This document shows, piece after piece, positions 1 to 5,796 of a DNA stretch of 5,796 nt. The DNA is taken from the NCBI GenBank assembly GCA_002306075.1, contig DBRW01000037.1:1-5796 (forward strand). Direction: 5' to 3'. The position numbers were made by a program, and so were the translations under genes. The stretch comes from Synergistaceae bacterium UBA1358. GTDB taxonomy: Bacteria > Synergistota > Synergistia > Synergistales > Synergistaceae. Each line of letters opens with the position of its first letter. Position 1 is the first letter of the stretch. A model generated the notes under the pieces. The model searched no databases, had not been told where the DNA came from, and worked only from the letters and a program-made list of their open reading frames with translations.

Positions 1-19
1 GCACATGTCGGGCGCACTG

Positions 20-67
20 AAAAAGATAAGGCCGGGATACCAGATCGGATCCCGGCCTTATCTTTTT
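20..67 (-). terminator. Strong hairpin terminator after grdD, potentially bidirectional
   Basis: Positions 20-38 are perfectly complementary to 49-67, giving a 19-bp stem with a 10-nt loop and a GC-rich core (GGCCGGGAT against ATCCCGGCC). Read on the minus strand, the stem ends in a run of five T, as in an intrinsic terminator. It starts 16 nt after the grdD stop codon, so it most likely ends the grd transcript. The A/T tails lie on both sides of the core, so it would also have a T run when read on the plus strand and could serve a convergent gene beyond the left edge. Confidence 0.93.
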
Positions 68-83
68 ATGCTTATTCTTAAAT

Positions 84-1247
84 CTAAATATAGCCTTTTT
101 CTTTGAGCACTGCCTTCGCCTTTTCGATCCTGGAAGCGGCCGTTTTTATTACCGGGCCTGTGCAGCCCATAGAGGATTCCGCATAGATGCCCTCTTTCCA
201 CAGAGCCTTCACAGCGTCTTCGATCTCCAGGACATCGATCCCATGGATCTCCTCGTCAGTAGGTTCTGTCGGCGGAGCCTTGACATCTTCCTCAGCCGAC
301 GGATGTTTGGGCTGCAACGATAAAAGTATCTCTTCGAGCCCCGCTTTTTTTGCCAGTTCCAGTTCTGCCGCAGCAAGCCCCGGCAGCACGTTCTTCACGC
401 ACCTTGCGTTCATGGAGAGGGCCGATGCTATCACAGGGGCTCCCGAGGCCCTCGATATTATCGAAACGACCCTGTCCCAACCCTCTCCGACCGAGGGGCC
501 GTATCCCCAGCCGAGAGCTTCGTAATTGCCTCCCGTGTTCCATGCCGAGAAGAGTTTCATCAGGACATTCCCGGTCAGCGTATCTGTCACACAGACGTCC
601 ACCGAACCGGCAAGGAGGTCGTTGCCCCTCAATATCGCTCCTCCGTCTTTTCTCATGCTTGATCCGAAATTTATAGGGTATCCTCCCTCCTGCAATTTTT
701 GGAGGGCCCTGAAAACGGTCTGGGCTCCGTCAAGGTTAAGTATGCCTACTGTCGGTGATGCGATACCGTCCGCCTTTGCCGCGGCGATCCCATATATTGT
801 GTTCCTTACCATGGCCTCGGCACGACTGGATGAGGATGTGCCGGTAGACGATGCGATAAAACACGGCTTGCCCCTTGCCGGTGTCAGGACCTTGCCTATC
901 GTGGTCACGCCAAGGGGGAATGGATAGTGCAGAGCGACCGCGCCCGATATTATGCCTTTCTGGAGCGCGTCTTCCATGGCCCTGGATATGTCCGCCTCGC
1001 ATGCCGGCGTCTCTATGCATACCATTCCTTCCGCCCCTTCGCACTTCGGACCAATCAGCACAACATTAAGAGAGGGGTCGTTCTGCATGGCGAGCCGGGC
1101 TCCCTTTACAAGTTCCCCTTCCCCAAGCTCGCTTCCGTATGACATCAACCCTATGCTGACTTTTTTGACGTACCCGCCTTTTGCTTCCTCAACGAGTTCA
1201 GCAAGGACTTCGCCTATCAATTCCCTCGTCTTCTTTTTTTCGTCCAT
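84..1247 (-). CDS. grdD: Glycine/sarcosine/betaine reductase protein C, subunit GrdD
   Basis: This 387-residue protein is the GrdD subunit of protein C, a cytoplasmic complex that takes the carboxymethyl group held on selenoprotein GrdA and releases it as acetyl phosphate. Residues from about 28 to 312 look like the PlsX/phosphotransacetylase-type fold, with recognisable stretches such as NFGSSMRKDGG (193-203) and VCVTDTLTGNVLMKLF (218-233). A charged, proline-containing linker (about 313-333) leads to a C-terminal segment holding ESSMGCTGP. Cys362 in it matches the family's active-site cysteine (Cys359 in the Eubacterium acidaminophilum protein), which carries the acetyl group before phosphorolysis. 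The length is normal for the family. The ATG lies 12 nt after the grdC stop; the only ribosome binding site is a weak AGGG overlapping that stop, which suggests translational coupling to grdC. It is the last gene before the terminator. Confidence 0.95.
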   Translation of the reverse strand: MDEKKKTRELIGEVLAELVEEAKGGYVKKVSIGLMSYGSELGEGELVKGARLAMQNDPSLNVVLIGPKCEGAEGMVCIETPACEADISRAMEDALQKGIISGAVALHYPFPLGVTTIGKVLTPARGKPCFIASSTGTSSSSRAEAMVRNTIYGIAAAKADGIASPTVGILNLDGAQTVFRALQKLQEGGYPINFGSSMRKDGGAILRGNDLLAGSVDVCVTDTLTGNVLMKLFSAWNTGGNYEALGWGYGPSVGEGWDRVVSIISRASGAPVIASALSMNARCVKNVLPGLAAAELELAKKAGLEEILLSLQPKHPSAEEDVKAPPTEPTDEEIHGIDVLEIEDAVKALWKEGIYAESSMGCTGPVIKTAASRIEKAKAVLKEKGYI

Positions 1248-1259
1248 CTCTCTGCACCC

Positions 1260-2798
1260 TTACTTCTTGAGTCCTGCCGCAAGTTCCCCCAGGGCTTCGA
1301 GGATCATCTCGCGTATCTCTTCACGTGTGACGCCCTTTTCACCCTCAGTTTTACCGGGGACAGGCATTTCCATAAGGAAGGAGGCTCCGTCCGCCAGGTT
1401 CGTCAGCCTGCCGAGGAAGAGGCTCCCCTTTCCTATTATCATGGCTCTTTTGATCTTCCCGGAGATAAGGGCCTCGGCGGCATGTCCCATGTATGGTACC
1501 CCCGAGGGTATGTGTCCCTGAGTGTGTGCAAAACCCTTCATTCCGTGGCTTTTTATGAAATCAGCCATATCAGCCTTTTCGATCTGTTTTTTCATTACCC
1601 CGAGCGCCGCTATCATCTTGAAGTTTGCTTCAGGGACATTTCCTGCACCGGCAGGCAGTGTGATCTCTGGGTTGTGGAGTTCCGGGGCGTATTTGTCCAC
1701 GTCTGTCAGCGAGAGCCCGACCTTCTGCAGAGGCTCAAGAGTCAGGACGCTTGTGACCGTCTGGGGCGAGGCCCCTGCTCCCACCGTATGTTTCCCTATG
1801 GCGTCAAGCCTTATGACAGGAAGCTTGCCGTCGTCGGGGACTATGAATACCCCGAAGGAGCCAAGACAGTTTTCGAGCGCCGGAAGCGATTTTTTGACAT
1901 GATCCCTGCTGTTCATGTAGAGCTTGGGGATGGCTCCCCCGGCTATTACCGCGACGTTTTTGCGCGTTCCGGCCGCTACCATCGAGGCACCTGCCAGCAC
2001 TGCGTTCACAGGTCCCGCACAGAACCCCCTCACGTCACAGCCTGATGCGTTGACACATCCCGCTATCTCCGCGATCGCCTTTGCGAAGTTGCCGCCGCCG
2101 CGCTGGTTCATATCGCCCGCCGCCTCTTCAGAGCATTCTATGACAAAATCCACGTCCTCTGCTGCTATGCCGCTGTTTTTGATGAGATGGAGGAGAGAGA
2201 GGACCGCACTCGCCTTGTTTGTCATATTGACGAGGAGTTCGTACGCTGTGAGGTTAGGGTCGAATTCATGGCCCCTCCTGCTGCATCCCACTATTTTTCC
2301 ACCACAATAAAGAGGCAGCGCCGCTGCGTTTGTTATTTCCCGTTCGATCTCCTCGATTTCATGGCCTGATTCGATCCGTGCAAGCATGTCTTCTCTGATG
2401 ACGGGATTCTTCTCCAATTTTTCCTTTACTTCTGCGGCGAACCCCTTCTCAAGCCATACAAGGTCGAAAACGTCACAGAGATCCAGCATGCCGAGGGTCT
2501 CGTCCTCGGGCATTATTTCCCCGTATTTGCCATACCTTACCGATTCAGGCTCCAGTTTTTCATACCAGGGCTGTTCTCTTTTTTCCAGTTCTTCAGGGTC
2601 CAATGCCCCAATATAAACAAGGTTGGGGGCATACCTTGAACACTGGTCATAACTCTGTACGTGCTTAGGGAGGAGCGTGAGGAATTCCGAATCAGGATGG
2701 ACCTCCCTCTCTACAAATGGTGTGTTCCCGTAGTGAAGCGCGAGTTCGGGGGTATGGTTCAGTGAATATGATGTTCCTTTGACTGCTGCGTTGGGCAT
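1260..2798 (-). CDS. grdC: Glycine/sarcosine/betaine reductase protein C, subunit GrdC
   Basis: This is the larger subunit of protein C, which pairs with GrdD to turn the GrdA-bound carboxymethyl group into acetyl phosphate. From the chosen start it is 512 residues, close to the usual family length. The middle and C-terminal parts resemble the thiolase fold of FabH (3-oxoacyl-ACP synthase III): GCDVRGFCAGPVNAVLAGA places Cys260 where FabH has its catalytic cysteine, and HTQGHIPSG (425-433) and ELHNPE (373-378) supply histidines in the later half. The role of these residues here is inferred from the fold. The frame is open to an ATG at 2831, but the ATG at 2796-2798 is preferred: it has GGAGG 8 nt upstream, and its product begins MPNAAVKGTSY, matching how I recall GrdC proteins starting. 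The gene follows grdB after a 250-nt gap and precedes grdD by 12 nt. Confidence 0.94.
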   Translation of the reverse strand: MPNAAVKGTSYSLNHTPELALHYGNTPFVEREVHPDSEFLTLLPKHVQSYDQCSRYAPNLVYIGALDPEELEKREQPWYEKLEPESVRYGKYGEIMPEDETLGMLDLCDVFDLVWLEKGFAAEVKEKLEKNPVIREDMLARIESGHEIEEIEREITNAAALPLYCGGKIVGCSRRGHEFDPNLTAYELLVNMTNKASAVLSLLHLIKNSGIAAEDVDFVIECSEEAAGDMNQRGGGNFAKAIAEIAGCVNASGCDVRGFCAGPVNAVLAGASMVAAGTRKNVAVIAGGAIPKLYMNSRDHVKKSLPALENCLGSFGVFIVPDDGKLPVIRLDAIGKHTVGAGASPQTVTSVLTLEPLQKVGLSLTDVDKYAPELHNPEITLPAGAGNVPEANFKMIAALGVMKKQIEKADMADFIKSHGMKGFAHTQGHIPSGVPYMGHAAEALISGKIKRAMIIGKGSLFLGRLTNLADGASFLMEMPVPGKTEGEKGVTREEIREMILEALGELAAGLKK

Positions 2799-2806
2799 CT
2801 GGCATT

Positions 2807-2811
2807 CCTCC
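2807..2811 (-). promoter_or_regulatory. Ribosome binding site that fixes the grdC start
   Basis: GGAGG on the minus strand lies 8 nt before the ATG at 2796-2798. The upstream in-frame ATGs at 2829-2831 and 2811-2813 have no comparable site before them, and the second of these overlaps this GGAGG. This supports the shorter 512-residue GrdC. Confidence 0.8.
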
Positions 2812-2861
2812 ATATCTGGCCGTTTGATCATCGTCAGGTTGTCGTAGCATATCTGGTTACA

Positions 2862-2867
2862 ATTATA
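2862..2867 (-). promoter_or_regulatory. Possible -10 hexamer upstream of grdC (second)
   Basis: A perfect TATAAT on the minus strand, about 63 nt before the grdC ATG, would give a leader of ordinary length. The expected -35 position reads AAGACC or AAAGAC, a poor match, so an activator would be needed if this is a promoter. Confidence 0.25.
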
Positions 2868-2928
2868 TTTTTGAAAAAATTGGAGGTCTTTATTGGGTCG
2901 AACAAAAATTACGCAAAAACGCTCACAA

Positions 2929-2934
2929 ATTATA
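2929..2934 (-). promoter_or_regulatory. Possible -10 hexamer upstream of grdC (first)
   Basis: A perfect TATAAT on the minus strand lies in the AT-rich gap, about 130 nt before the grdC start. No good TTGACA-like -35 is found at 16-17 nt; the hexamers there are TATTTT or ATTTTT. AT-rich DNA gives such matches by chance, so this is only a candidate. Confidence 0.2.
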
Positions 2935-2972
2935 TTCTGTCCGACATAATAAAAATATTACAGCTTATAAGC

Positions 2973-3013
2973 GGCGGCAGAAGGGCCGATGCGGATCTGA
3001 CCATCCTGCCGCC
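2973..3013 (-). terminator. GC-rich hairpin after grdB, possible weak terminator or attenuator
   Basis: On the minus strand GGCGGCAG (3006-3013) pairs with CTGCCGCC (2973-2980), an 8-bp stem around a 25-nt loop; GATG and CATC inside the loop could add four more pairs. It lies 35 nt after the grdB stop. No T run follows directly: a 10-bp palindrome GCTTATAAGC (2963-2972) comes next, then a T/A-rich stretch containing TATTTTT. It could partly stop transcription, or stabilise the 3' end of a processed grdEB message. Function is inferred. Confidence 0.4.
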
Positions 3014-3048
3014 ATCTCGTATATGGGTCTTCCAGCCTCGGGGACCGG

Positions 3049-4353
3049 CTAGTTGAATACTGTCTGTTCCGTGATCGGTGTTTTAAGGGCTTCGAGAGCT
3101 TTCTCGAGAATGGCCCTTCTGATCATTTTCTCCTCCTCGTGGCTCTTTGTGGGATCGCCAAGCGGATGCGGTATAGCTACCGCAGGTACGATCCTGTTTG
3201 CCCCGACTGTCTGCGAGATCGGGACTATCGTGCATATGTGGACGACTGCAATGCCTGTTGCCTCAATCGCCTTGACCATCGTTGCTCCGCAACGGGTGCA
3301 GGTTCCTCAGGTGGAGGTGAGTATCACGGCATCAACGCCGTCTTTTTTCAGTCTCGCCCCTATCTCGGTGCCGAATTTCTTGGCATTTGCGACCGGCGTC
3401 CCGTTTCCGACTGTGGTGAAGAAATAGTCGTAGAGCTTCTTGAACTCACCGTTCTTTTCCATCTCTCTCAGCACGTCTATCGGGAGCACACGGTTAGGGT
3501 CGGTGTTGGCATACGTCGGGTCATATCCTCCGTGCGCGGTCGCGTAAGCTACCTCATCCGCGCTTTGGACCCCGGCAATGCTGTAGGTACCGTATTTGGT
3601 GGCACTGGAAGCCTCGATATGGTCCGGGTTGCCTTTCGGAACGATGCCGCCCGATGTAACAAGGGCTATCACGGCGTTTTTCATGTCCTTTATCGGCTCT
3701 GCCGGCGCTACCCTGTCAAAAACAGGCATCGGATATTCTGTCCTGAATTCCTCACCCTTAAGTTTTTTCACAAGCATATCAACGGCACGCTCGGCACCGA
3801 TCTTGTCTTGGAAGCAGTTGACCCTTACACCGCGCTCGATGTAGCCTTCGTCGGCAGGGCTTCCCACAGGCTCTGCGCGAAGCAGCTTCATGATAAGTTT
3901 CGCCATCGCGGGCACCGCATCCTTTATTCCTCTTGCACTGTCGGAAGTTTCAACGATGTAGATGCCCTTCCTGTACATGTCGACTCCGGGATTCTCCGGA
4001 TACATGCCGGTAACTACCGGTATCCCGAGCTTTTTGCTTACAGCTTCGCTGACAGCGCCGCATGCCGTTCCGTAGCGCCCCGCGTTGAAAGCCGGTCCTG
4101 CGATGACCGCATCGGGGCTGAAATCAGAGATCATTTTTAATATTTTCTCTGAAGCCCCATCCATGTTCTCGGCAAAATAACCGTCTCCGCATATGACCGT
4201 GCCGACTATCTCGGCTTCGCTGCCGAAAGCAGCCTTGAAGGCCATTCCCGGACCGATCGCTCCGTCTTTTGATTCGGGTCCTGTTCCAGCTTTTTCCTCT
4301 CCGCCTATACCGGCGAAAAACTGGTTTATGTAGTGAACTATTCTGTAAGTCAT
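3049..4353 (-). CDS. grdB: Glycine reductase protein B selenoprotein GrdB (in-frame UGA = Sec)
   Basis: GrdB is the selenocysteine subunit of substrate-specific protein B, acting with processed GrdE to pass the substrate's carboxymethyl group to selenoprotein GrdA. Reading TGA at 3307-3309 as Sec gives 434 residues, close to the family length (about 436), with Sec349 in the motif UGTCTRC (UxxCxxC). The sequence fits the family on both sides of the codon: MTYRIVHYINQFFAGIGGEE at the start, GPAFNAGRYGTACG (86-99), GMYPENPGVDM (116-126), VTSGGIVPKGNPD (232-244), then VVHICTIVPISQTVGANRIVP after Sec. The ATG at 4351-4353 is chosen because the family begins there and GGGGAGGGG lies 5 nt upstream; the open frame runs further, to 4437, into grdE. 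A conventional caller would give two proteins, 3307-4437 and 3049-3279. The sarcosine homologue GrdF is the main alternative identity, as the families are similar. Confidence 0.93.
3271..3309 (-). promoter_or_regulatory. Bacterial SECIS-like hairpin directing Sec at the grdB UGA
   Basis: Directly downstream of the TGA (3307-3309), minus-strand CGTTGC (3289-3294) pairs perfectly with GCAACG (3280-3285) around a three-base GGA loop (3286-3288). ACC (3295-3297) can pair with GGT (3275-3277) across a two-base AT bulge. The loop begins 22 nt from the T of TGA and starts with G. Both agree with the known bacterial SECIS pattern: a short stem-loop inside the coding region about 16-37 nt after UGA, with a G at the start of the apical loop, bound by SelB. 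Outer limits are approximate. Confidence 0.8.
3307..3309 (-). other. Selenocysteine codon (UGA) of grdB
   Basis: TGA on the minus strand sits in frame between VDAVILTST and GTCTRCGATMVKAIE, at residue 349. Conserved GrdB sequence continues on both sides without a frame change, so this is recoding and not a broken gene. Confidence 0.95.
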
Positions 4354-4358
4354 TTTTT

Positions 4359-4367
4359 CCCCTCCCC
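4359..4367 (-). promoter_or_regulatory. grdB ribosome binding site overlapping the grdE stop
   Basis: The G-rich stretch GGGGAGGGG lies 5 nt before the grdB ATG, and its first G is the last base of the grdE stop TAG. It supports the start at 4353 over in-frame upstream starts inside grdE and points to coupled translation of grdE and grdB. Confidence 0.8.
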
Positions 4368-5662
4368 TACCAGGTCTCCGCACCGAGTTTATTGAAGCCC
4401 AGCTCACATGTCGCGCCTGTGATCGCCTGAAGTTCAACTTCTATCGACCCGTCGGGTTTAAGTGATCCGTCAAATCCTCCGGCAATTACATTTACATATT
4501 CGGTGAAACCGATGACCTTCTCCATCGGAGAAAGGTCGATGATCATGTTGGCGTTTCCAGCGGTAACGACCGCATCTGCCTCCTGCGCCGCATCTGCAAG
4601 GGACTGGCTGGCTCCGTCCCTGCCTGCGTACTCGTCGGTTATCAGGACTGTTTTGACCCCTGCCTTCTCTGCCCTGCGGCAGTTCATGATCAGGTCCGCG
4701 TCGGGATTCCCGAAGCCCTCTTCGCTGATCACCACTCCGTCGACTCCGAACATTTTGGCGATCTTCACGGCAAATGAGGAACTTCTTCTCTTGTCGGCAA
4801 GGGTGACGTTCTCGTTGGTTATAATGACCCCGACGAAATTGATATCCTTGCCGTGACGCTCGTAGAGAGATCTGATGACCGGGTTGTTCTGATGGACATA
4901 AGTGCTGTTCTTGTCGCACGCTGAGACGCAGTTGCCTGAAACTATGGCCCCATCCATTGTCTCATTGGGATGGATGATGGTGGGAAGTATCCTCTTCGCA
5001 TCGACCCCGTACACGTAGGTATCGTGCAGCAGTCCCTGGGTCTGCAGCATGTAAAGGTACGCAACTTTCGGAAGCCCCGGGAACTCCTTCATGCTCCGGG
5101 CAAAAGGAGGGATTTCGAACGTCTCGGTCTTATCCGGTGTCACTCCCGCTTCATGCACGCATTTCGCGAGGTACATCGCAGCCTTGAGGCCCGCAAGCCT
5201 GCATGCCTTCTCATAGGCATAGACCTCTATGCCCTCTTTGGGTTCGAAGACCAGTACCACATTGCACGTTTTGGAGAAAGGAGTATATTCGGCACCTTTC
5301 CCCGACATGTCCACTATGCCTTCCTGGAAGCCCACTATCCTCCCGCATGTTATGACGGCTGCCCCCTCGAGGACGATCGTCTTTCCCTCGCCTACGGATT
5401 CAACATCGCTGACCATTCCCGGGAAGACCTGTCCGCCGCCCTCAACTTTATATCTTGGCTGGATCGCGTCCTTGACAGGGGTTATTCTCACACTTTCTCC
5501 CGGAAGAGCGATTTCTGCATCTATGCTTTTGAGGTTCTCTTCGTCTGAAACATGTTCAAGAAGTTCTTTTTTATTTACTTTCAGCGTTCCGTCTTTAAGG
5601 ATCTCTGTCCTGTCACCCCAGCTGACGCTTTTGACAATTACTTTCATAAGTTCCAGTTTCAT
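4367..5662 (-). CDS. grdE: Glycine reductase protein B proprotein GrdE
   Basis: GrdE is the precursor of the two non-selenium subunits of protein B. In the family the proprotein cleaves at an Asn-Cys bond, and the new N-terminal cysteine becomes a carbonyl (pyruvoyl-type) group that binds the amine substrate as a Schiff base. Here the site is SGNCVSACDKN, with the predicted cut between Asn244 and Cys245, giving fragments of about 244 and 187 residues. The total of 431 residues is normal, and no UGA interrupts the frame. Other family-like parts are VEGGGQVFPGM (73-83), TCGRIVGFQEGIVDMSG (105-121), ILPTIIHPNE (225-234) and the C-terminal ITGATCELGFNKLG. The ATG at 5660-5662 has AAGGAGG 6 nt upstream, so it is preferred over Met6. 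It ends 13 nt before grdB, leaving no room for grdA, which sits here in the classical clostridial clusters. Sarcosine-specific GrdG is the main alternative. Confidence 0.93.
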   Translation of the reverse strand: MKLELMKVIVKSVSWGDRTEILKDGTLKVNKKELLEHVSDEENLKSIDAEIALPGESVRITPVKDAIQPRYKVEGGGQVFPGMVSDVESVGEGKTIVLEGAAVITCGRIVGFQEGIVDMSGKGAEYTPFSKTCNVVLVFEPKEGIEVYAYEKACRLAGLKAAMYLAKCVHEAGVTPDKTETFEIPPFARSMKEFPGLPKVAYLYMLQTQGLLHDTYVYGVDAKRILPTIIHPNETMDGAIVSGNCVSACDKNSTYVHQNNPVIRSLYERHGKDINFVGVIITNENVTLADKRRSSSFAVKIAKMFGVDGVVISEEGFGNPDADLIMNCRRAEKAGVKTVLITDEYAGRDGASQSLADAAQEADAVVTAGNANMIIDLSPMEKVIGFTEYVNVIAGGFDGSLKPDGSIEVELQAITGATCELGFNKLGAETW

Positions 5663-5668
5663 AGAATT

Positions 5669-5675
5669 CCTCCTT
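5669..5675 (-). promoter_or_regulatory. Strong ribosome binding site of grdE
   Basis: AAGGAGG lies 6 nt before the ATG at 5660-5662, a near-ideal site. It decides the start in favour of the first methionine over Met6 (5645-5647). Confidence 0.85.
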
Positions 5676-5725
5676 ACAGATAGTGTCGATGCCTTTGTGA
5701 TTTCAAAATACGAGATGCCTCTCCT

Positions 5726-5796
5726 TCACCTCCCGGCTGACCTTTTAAGGTCTTTGCGCAGCAGTCCGCAGTTCTTCAATGTTTCCTCCATCAAAG
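5726..5796 (-). CDS. Possible C-terminal end of an upstream gene (partial, unidentified)
   Basis: One minus-strand frame is open from the right edge to a TGA at 5726-5728, ending 63 nt before grdE. The visible residues, LMEETLKNCGLLRKDLKRSAGR, are leucine- and lysine-rich like many protein C-termini, but match nothing I can name. A second frame also stays open to a TAA at 5745-5747 (ending EELRTAAQRP), so even the reading frame is uncertain. In other grd clusters this position can hold grdX, trxA or trxB, but the sequence does not let me assign any of these. Confidence 0.25.
   Translation of the reverse strand, partial: LMEETLKNCGLLRKDLKRSAGR

Larger units (their letters stand above)
2799..3048. 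other. Non-coding grdB-grdC intergenic region, largely AT-rich
   Basis: No credible gene is seen in these 250 nt. By hand count, 2841-2970 is about 29 percent G+C, far below the flanking genes. It contains two minus-strand TATAAT hexamers (at 2862-2867 and 2929-2934), a GC-rich inverted repeat next to the grdB stop, and a 9-bp direct repeat CCAGATATG (minus strand, 2848-2856 and 2811-2819). The other junctions in the cluster are only 12-13 nt, so the gap is likely to hold regulation that separates grdCD expression from grdEB. That function is an inference. Confidence 0.6.

Noticed and set aside
1482..2045. A 187-residue plus-strand open frame opposite grdC, and similar shadows opposite grdD and grdE
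   Set aside because: These are antisense frames of confidently identified genes, with no family resemblance and biased composition.
2905..2925. A sigma-54-like -24/-12 site before grdC
   Set aside because: TTGC is present at the -12 part, but the essential GG at -24 is missing (TGTGAGC in place of TGGCACG).
2799..3048. A glycine riboswitch in the grdC leader
   Set aside because: The location would make sense, but I see no paired aptamer cores or the conserved glycine-aptamer motifs.
2871..3056. A 61-residue plus-strand open frame in the grdB-grdC gap
   Set aside because: It needs a TTG start with no ribosome binding site, is a product of AT-rich DNA, and its end runs into the grdB stop region.
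3049..3279. A separate 76-residue protein starting MVKAIEATG
   Set aside because: It is the C-terminal part of GrdB after the selenocysteine codon; its apparent start is an internal Met, and the GrdB sequence continues upstream through UGA.
3139..4140. A 333-residue plus-strand open frame antisense to grdB
   Set aside because: It lies wholly opposite conserved grdB sequence, its protein is rich in R, H and C in a shadow-like way, and it has no recognisable motif or clear ribosome binding site.
5680..5715. A TTGAAA/TATCTG promoter directly before grdE
   Set aside because: The -10 match is poor and would place the transcript start inside or past the ribosome binding site.

Overview
The window carries one minus-strand gene cluster for an amino-acid reductase of the glycine/sarcosine/betaine (Grd) type. 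In transcription order, from right to left, the genes are grdE (proprotein of the substrate-specific protein B), grdB (selenoprotein of protein B), grdC and grdD (the two subunits of protein C, the acetyl-phosphate-forming part). The system is known and not new, but it is easy to mis-annotate. The selenocysteine codon splits grdB into two apparent ORFs, and the true starts of grdB and grdC lie inside longer open frames.

Layout: positions 1-19 hold nothing I can assign. Positions 20-67 form a strong 19-bp hairpin terminator closing the cluster. grdD is at 84-1247, and grdC at 1260-2798 is 12 nt upstream of it. Positions 2799-3048 are a 250-nt gap, AT-rich in its larger part, with a GC-rich hairpin and promoter-like hexamers. 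grdB is at 3049-4353 with an in-frame TGA at 3307-3309 and a SECIS-like hairpin just downstream. grdE is at 4367-5662, ending 13 nt before grdB. Positions 5663-5796 hold a leader with a strong ribosome binding site and perhaps the tail of another gene.

How the genes work together, from what is known of the family: GrdE is cleaved at an Asn-Cys bond to form a carbonyl-bearing (pyruvoyl-type) subunit that binds the amine substrate. The GrdB selenocysteine helps transfer the carboxymethyl group to selenoprotein GrdA. GrdC/GrdD convert the GrdA-bound group to acetyl phosphate, which can yield ATP. GrdA and the thioredoxin system that re-reduces it are not encoded here and must lie elsewhere. The GrdB and GrdE sequences look most like the glycine-specific pair; sarcosine-specific GrdF/GrdG are the main alternative.

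The organism is inferred to be a strict anaerobe that ferments amino acids by Stickland-type reactions and has selenocysteine machinery. The genes are moderately GC-rich, unlike low-GC clostridia, so a Synergistota member or a higher-GC Firmicute is plausible. That placement is a guess from composition and gene content.
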